Shown here: positions 1 to 4,593 of the stretch, piece by piece
Layout: each line of letters begins with the position of its first letter
Position numbering within the stretch: position 1 is the stretch's first letter
Source of the DNA: Anaerolineae bacterium
Lineage (GTDB): Bacteria; Chloroflexota; Anaerolineae; Aggregatilineales; Phototrophicaceae
Direction: 5' to 3'
DNA: 5,615 bases
NCBI GenBank assembly: GCA_025454715.1
Contig: JALONY010000357.1
Span: 1-5,615, forward strand
The notes under the pieces: generated by a model
The model's database searches: none
Seen by the model: only the letters and a program-made list of their open reading frames with translations
What the model was told of the DNA's origin: nothing
Made by a program: the position numbers and the translations under genes

Positions 1-1046
1 GGCAACGTCAACCCCGTCACCGGCAACAGGCCGAGGTTCATCCCCAACGACACGAACGTCTGGAAGAAGATGATGGCCGCCACCCCATAACAGATGAACA
101 TGCCCAGCGGGTCGGCGGCGAGGCGCGCCCCGCGCAAGATGCGCGAGACCACCAGCCCAATCAAGCCCATCACCGTCAGGCCACCCACCATCCCGAACTC
201 CTCGCTGATGACGCTGAAGATGAAGTCGGTGTGGCGCACGCGCAAAAAGCGCAGGCGGTTTTGGCCGCTGGGCGCGGCATACCCCTTCCCCAGCACCCCC
301 CCACTGCCGATGCTAATCAAGGCTTGGCGGATGTTGAAATAGGCCTGCGGGTCGCCCTCGGGGTTCAAAAACGTGTCGATGCGCGAGCGCTGATACGGCA
401 GCATCTGCGAGTACAAGATGGGCGCGCCGATGGCCAAAATCACGATGAAGGTGATGATGTGCTTGATTTTGAGGCCAGCCGCCCACACCAGCGCGAACCA
501 AATCACGCCGAAGACGATGGTCGTCCCGAGGTTGGGCTGGATGAACACCAACCCCGCTGGCACGGCCAAGTGCAACAACGAGCCGCCAATCACGCGCAAT
601 TCGCCGATGCGCTGATAGCGCGAGGCCAAGTAATGCCCAAGCGTGATGATGATCAAGATTTTGCCGATTTCGGACGGTTGGATGCGGATGCCGAGGTTAA
701 TCCAGCGTTGCGCGCCCGCGTCGCCCTCCACGCCCAAGAAATTGACCAACAGCAGCAAAAATACCATCAGCAAATACAGCCAGACGTGCATCCCGCCCAG
801 CAGTTTGTAATCGAAGATGGCCAAGCCGAACATGACCATCACGCCGATGATGGCGTAGGTCACTTGGTCGGACACGCGGGTTTGCAGCTCGGGGTCTACC
901 GCGCCGAACGTCGCGCTGTTGATCATCAACAGGCCAAACACGATCAACGCGGCGATGGTGAAGAACAAAATCCAGTCGAAATGACGCCAGTTCAGCCCTT
1001 GTGCGCGGGTGCTGAGCGTCTGGGGTTGCTGAGAAATTGCGCTCAA
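1..1046 (-). CDS. rodA: RodA, SEDS-family peptidoglycan glycosyltransferase (C-terminus off the left edge)
   Basis: This is an integral membrane protein of the SEDS family. RodA polymerises lipid II into glycan strands with a class B PBP during side-wall elongation. The reading frame is open from a TTG at 1046 to the window edge, giving 348 codons of an expected 370-380 or so. Visible landmarks are a first hydrophobic helix near residues 25-42, AQRWINLG at 112-119 followed by QPSE at 123-126, QPNLGTT at 170-176, SIGSGGVLGKG near 245-255, and HTDFIF at 272-277. The Asp of that last motif (274) matches, as I recall, the essential extracellular-loop Asp of RodA. NLGLLPVTG lies just before the edge. 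The AQRW form and the IGSGGVLGKG...HTDFIF arrangement favour RodA over FtsW. The TTG start is chosen because it overlaps the minE stop as TTGA and follows a GGAGG. The gene is probably translationally coupled to minE and lies last of the visible min genes. The exact subtype (RodA or FtsW) is the main uncertainty. Confidence 0.93.
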   Translation of the reverse strand, partial: MSAISQQPQTLSTRAQGLNWRHFDWILFFTIAALIVFGLLMINSATFGAVDPELQTRVSDQVTYAIIGVMVMFGLAIFDYKLLGGMHVWLYLLMVFLLLLVNFLGVEGDAGAQRWINLGIRIQPSEIGKILIIITLGHYLASRYQRIGELRVIGGSLLHLAVPAGLVFIQPNLGTTIVFGVIWFALVWAAGLKIKHIITFIVILAIGAPILYSQMLPYQRSRIDTFLNPEGDPQAYFNIRQALISIGSGGVLGKGYAAPSGQNRLRFLRVRHTDFIFSVISEEFGMVGGLTVMGLIGLVVSRILRGARLAADPLGMFICYGVAAIIFFQTFVSLGMNLGLLPVTGLTL

Positions 1047-1399
1047 CGTGCCTCCGGGGGGTCTACCTCCTCCGGCGCTTGCGCGGGTGCCTCAAGGTCG
1101 GAGTCTTCGTCTAGGGGTGGGGGCGGGGCGACGATGCTCTTGGTGAAGGGCACCTCGGCCACCAGCCGGTTGAGGCTGCCGCCCTCGCTCGGGTGCAGCG
1201 CGATGTCGATGGCATCCTCGCTGACCTGCACATACTTGGAAATCACGTCGAGGATTTCTTGCTTCATCGCCGCCATGATGTCGGGCGGTAAGTTAATCCT
1301 GTCATGGACGAGGACGAACTGCAAGCGACGCTTAGCCGCCTGTGCGCTCGACTCGCGCTCGGCAGGGCGGCCAAAAAGACGTTCCCATAAGCTCGGCAT
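1043..1399 (-). CDS. minE: MinE, topological specificity factor of cell division
   Basis: MinE stimulates the MinD ATPase and releases it from the membrane, which keeps the MinCD inhibitor away from midcell. The product has 118 residues. An amphipathic N-terminal membrane-targeting stretch (MPSLWERLFG, 1-10) is followed by the MinD-binding and dimerisation core. RLQFVLVHDR lies at 25-34, LPPDIM at 37-42, and MKQEILDVISKYV at 45-57, followed by the beta-strand region to about 70. The start at 1399 is chosen because it gives the canonical MinE N-terminus. A minus-strand AAGGGGG (1417-1411) lies 11 nt upstream. The frame is open further upstream to 1507, but that extension would overlap minD and has no MinE character. 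The protein is longer than the roughly 88 residues of E. coli MinE. The extra is a C-terminal tail (about 91-118) with eight prolines and nine acidic residues, probably disordered. The minE stop overlaps the rodA start. Confidence 0.93.
   Translation of the reverse strand: MPSLWERLFGRPAERESSAQAAKRRLQFVLVHDRINLPPDIMAAMKQEILDVISKYVQVSEDAIDIALHPSEGGSLNRLVAEVPFTKSIVAPPPPLDEDSDLEAPAQAPEEVDPPEAR
1051..1055 (-). promoter_or_regulatory. Shine-Dalgarno GGAGG that sets the rodA TTG start
   Basis: GGAGG on the minus strand lies 4 nt upstream of the TTG at 1046-1044, inside the last codons of minE. The spacing is short but the match is strong. No ATG or GTG in this frame lies nearby, so this site decides the TTG start and supports coupling to minE termination. 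Confidence 0.6.
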
Positions 1400-1442
1400 A
1401 GCGTAACACGCCCCCTTGTGCCCTGTTTGTCTAGTGGGTCGT

Positions 1443-2240
1443 TCAGCGCCCGCCGAACAACCGCCCGATTTTTGCCAACAAGCCGCCGCTCTGCTCCAAC
1501 GGCGCAAACGGCACGTCCTCGCCCGTCAGCCGCCGCACGATGTCACGATAGGCCTGCCCACTGCGCGATTTATCGCTCAAGACCACCGGCTCGCCGCTGT
1601 TGGAGGCCGAGACGACGCCCTCGTCGTCCGGCACGATGCCAATCAGCTTGATGCCGAGGATATCGGTCACGTCGTCCGCCGACATCATCTCGCCCTTGCG
1701 GACGAGTTCTATTTTAACGCGATTCAAAATCAACCGCGCTGGGCCTTTGTTCTCAGCCTCAATCAAGCCAATCACGCGGTCGGCATCGCGCACCGCCGAG
1801 ACCTCGGGGTTGGTCACGATCAAGATGTCGTCGGCGGGCGCCATCGCGTTGCGAAACCCGCGCTCGATTCCGGCGGGGCTGTCAATCAGGATGAAATCGA
1901 ATTCGCGCCGCAGCTCATTGCACAACTGCACCATATCGGACGGACTGACCGCGCTCTTATCACGGGTCTGCGCCGCCGGTATCAGGTACAAATCGGGGAA
2001 CTGCTTGTGGCGAATCATGGCCTGCTTGACCTTGGCGCGCCCCTCGACCACATCCACGAGGTCGTAGACGATACGATTTTCCAGCCCCATCACGATGTCG
2101 AGGTTGCGCAGCCCGATGTCGGCATCAATCATGACCACTTTCTTGCCCAAGCGCGCCAGCCCCATCCCGAGGTTGGCCGTGCTGGTGGTCTTGCCGACCC
2201 CACCCTTGCCCGACGTAACGGTGACGACTTTTCCGGCCAT
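1443..2240 (-). CDS. minD: MinD, septum site-determining membrane ATPase
   Basis: MinD is a ParA/MinD-family ATPase. It dimerises with ATP on the membrane, recruits MinC to block FtsZ assembly, and is released by MinE. The product has 265 residues, close to the family norm of about 270. The deviant Walker A is GKGGVGKTT (11-19), with signature Lys12 and Lys17. The switch region is MIDADIGLRNLD (37-48), and the Walker B region is LIDSPAGIE (118-126). The C-terminus GGLLAKIGRLFGGR (252-265) is an amphipathic membrane-targeting helix, which separates MinD from cytoplasmic ParA or Mrp proteins. A minus-strand AAAGGA (2256-2251) lies 10 nt before the ATG, within the end of minC, and minC stops 3 nt upstream. 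MinE follows after 43 nt. All key residues are present and nothing suggests damage. The identification is secure. Confidence 0.97.
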   Translation of the reverse strand: MAGKVVTVTSGKGGVGKTTSTANLGMGLARLGKKVVMIDADIGLRNLDIVMGLENRIVYDLVDVVEGRAKVKQAMIRHKQFPDLYLIPAAQTRDKSAVSPSDMVQLCNELRREFDFILIDSPAGIERGFRNAMAPADDILIVTNPEVSAVRDADRVIGLIEAENKGPARLILNRVKIELVRKGEMMSADDVTDILGIKLIGIVPDDEGVVSASNSGEPVVLSDKSRSGQAYRDIVRRLTGEDVPFAPLEQSGGLLAKIGRLFGGR

Positions 2241-2250
2241 CGGCTACTTA

Positions 2251-2256
2251 TCCTTT
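2251..2256 (-). promoter_or_regulatory. Ribosome binding site of minD (AAAGGA)
   Basis: AAAGGA on the minus strand sits inside the last codons of minC, 10 nt before the minD ATG. MinD translation can therefore start independently of whether minC is read through its damaged N-terminal part, provided the mRNA is made. Confidence 0.45.
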
Positions 2257-2726
2257 CGCGGCGTGCGTTGCCACGGTTCCACGACGATATAATCCCCGTC
2301 GATGCGCGCCATCTCGGGGCGGGTGCGTGCGCCCCACCGAAAGCGCTCTTTGGGGGTGATGCTGTACAAATCGGCGATACGCAGTTGGGTCGGAGCCATC
2401 TCGAGGGCGCACACCATCGCCTTGCGGTTGCCCAGCGCGCCCGCGTGCACCACCCCGCGCAAGACGCCCCACACCACCACGTCGCCCCCCGCGATGATTT
2501 CGGCACCCGCGTCGCCAATCACCACGACGTGCCCCTCGGTGCGTACCACCCGCCCACTGCGGAGGGTGCGTGGTAACAAGACCCCCGGGAAGGCCTCTTC
2601 CTGCGGGTCGAAGGTCTGGGTTTGGAAGGCGACCGTGTCATCATTGAGCGCGGGGTCGGGGGCGACCGTGGCGGGCCCGACCCGCAAATCGAGCGCGTCA
2701 GCGGCGTCAAAGGTGGTCGGGCTATC

Positions 2727-2944
2727 GGTCAACACTTGGGCAATCGGCAAATTACGCCGGTCTAGCGCCGCCTTCAAGGAGCCGAGCGCCGCCTTCGGCA
2801 CTGGGCGGTTGCCGAGGTTGACCGTGATGCGCGAGGGTCATGACGTGGGCAATCGGCAAATTACGCCGGTCTAGCGCCGCCTTCAAGGAGCCGAGCGCCG
2901 CCTTCGGCACTGGGCGGTTGCCGAGGTTGACCGTGATGCGCGAG
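2727..2944. repeat. 109-bp direct tandem duplication within minC
   Basis: Unit 1 is 2727-2835 and unit 2 is 2836-2944, directly abutting. The last 99 bp of each unit (2737-2835 and 2846-2944) are identical. In the first ten bases, ggtca is shared and three later bases differ (ggtcaacact against ggtcatgacg). Homology stops at both outer limits. Because 109 is not a multiple of three, the duplication shifts the minC frame. Confidence 0.97.
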
Positions 2945-3120
2945 AAAAGCTGGCTTGCTTGTCAATCCGGTCGGTCAGTTCGCGGATGGCCTGCTGCCAT
3001 TCGCTATCGGGGTGGATGATAATCAGAAGGCCATCCCGCGTGCCTTTGATGTCGATGCTGGAATCTTGCATGGTGTCGCGCCGCGTGGCCGCCGTTCATC
3101 ATGGAAGGGACATGCCCAAC

Positions 3121-3126
3121 AGTATA
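3121..3126 (-). promoter_or_regulatory. Possible -10 element of the min operon promoter (TATACT)
   Basis: TATACT on the minus strand (3126-3121) matches the sigma-70-type -10 consensus at five of six positions and would start RNA about 43 nt upstream of minC. At 16-18 nt spacing I see no good -35 hexamer (17 nt gives ACGCAA), so the assignment rests mainly on position. Confidence 0.35.
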
Positions 3127-3137
3127 ACGCAAAGTGT

Positions 3138-3147
3138 GCAAATTTGC
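3138..3147. repeat. Perfect 10-bp palindrome GCAAATTTGC upstream of minC
   Basis: GCAAATTTGC is self-complementary and lies where a -35 for the TATACT hexamer would be. It could be a regulator site for the min genes. Its half-site (GCAAA) resembles the operators further right, but it lacks their central CG, so it is probably not bound by the same LacI-type protein. Confidence 0.35.
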
Positions 3148-3205
3148 GTGGTATGGCGCAACCGTCCACCCAATCCCCCAAACGCCTTACGCGAGGCCGG
3201 TTTTA

Positions 3206-3241
3206 GGGGCTTTAAACCATCCAAAACGGCTACAAAGCCCC
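3206..3241. repeat. Inverted repeat GGGGCTTT / AAAGCCCC with 20-nt loop
   Basis: The arms 3206-3213 and 3234-3241 are perfectly complementary over 8 bp. An overlapping second pairing is possible between GCCGGTTTTAGG (about 3196-3207) and CCAAAACGGC (about 3221-3230), with two bulges. The two stems share G3206-G3207 and so partly exclude each other. There is no T-tract after the stem on either strand, so this is not a standard terminator. It lies upstream of both promoters proposed here, so a role in RNA is uncertain. Confidence 0.45.
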
Positions 3242-3255
3242 ACGGCACCAATAAC

Positions 3256-3284
3256 TTGACAAGCTGCAGGATTGGTGTTATTTT
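3256..3284 (+). promoter_or_regulatory. Sigma-70-type promoter of the LacI-family gene (TTGACA, 17 nt, TATTTT)
   Basis: A perfect TTGACA -35 at 3256-3261 is followed by 17 nt and TATTTT at 3279-3284 (four of six -10 positions). The predicted start is near 3291, inside the first operator. The promoter reads toward the repressor and sugar-binding genes. The predicted 5' leader of roughly 120 nt would contain the second operator. Confidence 0.7.
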
Positions 3285-3287
3285 CTC

Positions 3288-3301
3288 TGCAAGCGTTTGC
3301 A
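3288..3301. promoter_or_regulatory. LacI-family operator O1, TGCAAGCGTTTGCA
   Basis: This is a 14-bp near-perfect palindrome with a central CG, of the TGCAA-n-CG-n-TTGCA type bound by many LacI/GalR repressors. It begins 3 nt after the -10 and covers the predicted transcription start, so bound repressor would block initiation. It is the exact reverse complement of the second site. The adjacent repressor gene is the obvious candidate for the binding protein. Confidence 0.78.
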
Positions 3302-3388
3302 TCACACATCACATTGCACCTCTTGCAAAAGTTTGGCATACGCTCAAAAAGTCCTCGCGCCACTATGGCGTTTTTGTCCGGCTTAGAT

Positions 3389-3402
3389 TGCAAACGCTTG
3401 CA
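3389..3402. promoter_or_regulatory. LacI-family operator O2, TGCAAACGCTTGCA
   Basis: This 14-bp site is the exact reverse complement of O1, 101 bp centre to centre downstream, and ends 10 nt before the repressor ATG at 3413. In this position it could act as a roadblock to elongation or as the second anchor of a repression loop with O1. Confidence 0.75.
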
Positions 3403-3412
3403 GGTTTGTTTG

Positions 3413-4462
3413 ATGGATCATTCTTCACCCCACACCCGCAAAAAGAACGCTGTCACCATCATCGATGTTGCGCGAGAGTCTGGTGTATCGTACTCGACCG
3501 TCTCGCGAGTGCTCAGCGGATTCGAGTATGTGAGTGACGACACCCGTGAGCGGGTCTTAGCAGTCGCCAAGCGGCTGGGCTATGTCGCCAACCTACAAGC
3601 GCGTAGCCTCGCTGGCGGGCGCTCCAACGTCGTCGGGGTGCTCGTCCCCGGCCTCGACAATGGGTATATCATCGAGGTCACCCGCGGCATCGACGAGGAA
3701 CTAAACAGACAAGGGTATAGCTTGATGCTGTATACCACCCACCAGCAACACGGCAAAGAAACCCAGTTCGTCAGCGCCATCGCCAATGGCCTGTGCGACG
3801 GGTTGCTGTTGGTCGTACCGGTCGTGCCGGATGATTACCTCGACGTGCTCCAACAACGCAAATTCCCCTATGTATTGGTCGATCAAGCCGACTCGACCCG
3901 ACGCCACAACAGCATCTGCTCGACCAACTGGCAGGGCGCTTATGACGCCACCCAGCACTTAATCAACCTCGGGCATCGGCAGATTGGCATCATCACAGGG
4001 CGCATGGATTTGTCCAGCGGCATCGAACGCCTCGAGGGCTACAAATCGGCCTTGGCCACCCATGACATCGCGCTGGATGAGCGCCTGATTTACCCGGGCG
4101 ACTTCTTTCAGCCGACCGGCTACACCGGTGGGCACCACCTGCTCGGGTTGCCGACGCCGCCGACGGCAATTTTTGCAGGCAACGACTTGATGGCGTTCGG
4201 GGTGCTGCAAGCCGCGGGTGAGCGCGGGGTGCGCGTGCCGGATGATTTGTCGGTCGTCGGCTTCGATGACATCCCCTACTCCGTGATGATGCACCCGCGC
4301 CTGACCACCGTCCGCCAGTTGCTGGACGAGATGGGCCGCGTCGCCGTACAGATGCTGCTCAAGCACATCGAGCAACCCGAGAGCACGCCGCACCACATCA
4401 CCCTCGACACACAGCTCATCGTGCGCGAGAGCAGTGCACCACCGCGCCACCTAAAAAAATAA
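3413..4462 (+). CDS. LacI/GalR-family transcriptional repressor, probably of sugar uptake
   Basis: The product has 349 residues, normal for the family. The N-terminal helix-turn-helix runs from about 14 to 36: [13 protein letters not shown], then the recognition helix [10 protein letters not shown] at 27-36. The hinge helix ARSLAGGRS at 63-71 carries the Leu (66) that in LacI proteins inserts at a central CG of the operator, which fits O1 and O2. The rest is a periplasmic-binding-protein-like effector domain: NVVGVLVPG at 72-80, [11 protein letters not shown] near 183-195, [13 protein letters not shown] in the third quarter, and [12 protein letters not shown] late in the chain. The ATG at 3413 is chosen because it places the helix-turn-helix at the usual distance and AGG lies 8 nt upstream. 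The open frame extends back to 3272, but that would run through O1 and O2. The gene is probably autoregulated. It precedes a sugar-binding protein in the same direction. The effector is unknown, probably an oligosaccharide or pentose/hexose. Confidence 0.93.
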   Translation: MDHSSPHTRKKNAVTIIDVARESGVSYSTVSRVLSGFEYVSDDTRERVLAVAKRLGYVANLQARSLAGGRSNVVGVLVPGLDNGYIIEVTRGIDEELNRQGYSLMLYTTHQQHGKETQFVSAIANGLCDGLLLVVPVVPDDYLDVLQQRKFPYVLVDQADSTRRHNSICSTNWQGAYDATQHLINLGHRQIGIITGRMDLSSGIERLEGYKSALATHDIALDERLIYPGDFFQPTGYTGGHHLLGLPTPPTAIFAGNDLMAFGVLQAAGERGVRVPDDLSVVGFDDIPYSVMMHPRLTTVRQLLDEMGRVAVQMLLKHIEQPESTPHHITLDTQLIVRESSAPPRHLKK

Positions 4463-4593
4463 AAAATCAACAGTCTGCCCGCGTTTCATTGACGGCCTGA
4501 AAGGGGGTGATGCCAAGGCCGCGCCGAAAAAAGAACCCGACAACGCTCTCTAAAACCTGTTTTGCTCGTTTTTCCGTAGGAGTAGTAAAGACC
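4463..4593 (+). other. 131-bp gap between repressor and binding-protein genes
   Basis: The gap begins with A-runs just after the repressor stop and holds no LacI-type operator like O1 or O2. TTGACG at 4489-4494 resembles a -35 but has no good -10 at 16-18 nt. AAAACCTGTTTT (4552-4563) is a short imperfect palindrome of 5-bp arms. A weak GGCCT/AGGCC stem (4494-4498 with 4516-4520) has no T-tract. Co-transcription with the repressor gene is the simplest reading. Confidence 0.45.
4578..4582 (+). promoter_or_regulatory. Ribosome binding site AGGAG of the sugar-binding protein gene
   Basis: AGGAG lies 11 nt before the ATG at 4594. The spacing is somewhat long but the match is strong, and the ATG begins a typical signal peptide, which supports this start. 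Confidence 0.6.

Larger units (their letters stand above)
2244..3071 (-). pseudogene. minC: MinC, septum-site inhibitor, disrupted by a 109-bp tandem duplication (or assembly error)
   Basis: MinC inhibits FtsZ polymerisation and acts as a complex with MinD. The start at 3071 gives MQDSSIDIKGT..., typical of the MinC N-terminal domain, and an in-frame TGA lies just upstream. The frame reads correctly to Phe42 (codon 2948-2946), then enters a duplicated segment out of frame and stops at TGA 2885-2883. Further in-frame stops are at 2873-2871 and 2840-2838. The same frame then resumes as good MinC from about 2834 to the TAG at 2244. The C-terminal beta-helix domain is intact: RSGR at reconstructed residues 135-138 resembles the RSGQ MinD-binding motif, and GDVVVWGVLRG and GNRKAMVCALEM follow. 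Deleting one 109-bp unit and adding one A to the run at 2945-2948 restores a continuous protein of 239 residues (E. coli MinC has 231), with FFSRITVNLGNR across the join. As given, only a poorly supported GTG at 2801 could restart translation. A true pseudogene and a sequencing or assembly error both remain possible. Identity as minC is secure from both halves and from minD next to it. Confidence 0.85.
3072..3412. other. Divergent intergenic region between minC and the LacI-family gene
   Basis: This 341-bp stretch has no credible gene. From left to right it holds the presumed minC leader, a TATACT hexamer and GCAAATTTGC palindrome that could belong to a min-operon promoter, a pair of alternative hairpins at about 3195-3241, the TTGACA/TATTTT promoter for the rightward genes, and two LacI-type operators. 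Several short open frames cross it, but none has a recognisable product or ribosome binding site. No oligo-T tract marks an intrinsic terminator on either strand. Confidence 0.7.

Noticed and set aside
231..1406. Long plus-strand open frame of 391 codons antisense to rodA and minE
   Set aside because: It is rich in His, Gln, Asp and Arg with no recognisable domain, and the opposite strand encodes clear RodA and MinE with conserved motifs. It is a shadow of GC-rich coding bias.
1416..2576. Long plus-strand open frame of 386 codons antisense to minD and part of minC
   Set aside because: It has low-complexity His/Asp/Arg/Gln composition and no domain. The minus strand carries MinD with intact Walker motifs.
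2244..2801. A separate 185-residue gene starting at GTG 2801
   Set aside because: It starts inside the MinC N-terminal domain, has no ribosome binding site, and is the same frame as the upstream minC start. It is better read as the 3' part of a broken minC.
52..2945. Recurrent ccgaggtt-like octamers (for example near 31, 527, 692, 2099, 2169, 2812, 2921)
   Set aside because: On the minus strand most encode Asn-Leu-Gly or similar with the same codons. They follow codon preference and protein motifs (two belong to the minC duplication) rather than being a dispersed repeat.
3206..3241. Intrinsic terminator in the divergent intergenic region
   Set aside because: The stem is perfect, but the loop is 20 nt and neither strand has a T-run after it. 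No convergent gene end lies nearby.
3272..3412. Longer N-terminus for the LacI-family protein from an upstream start in the same frame
   Set aside because: The extension would translate through both operators and begin upstream of the predicted transcription start. The helix-turn-helix sits at the normal distance from the ATG at 3413.
4494..4520. GGCCT/AGGCC stem after the repressor gene as a terminator
   Set aside because: It has only 5 bp, a 17-nt loop and no following T-tract.
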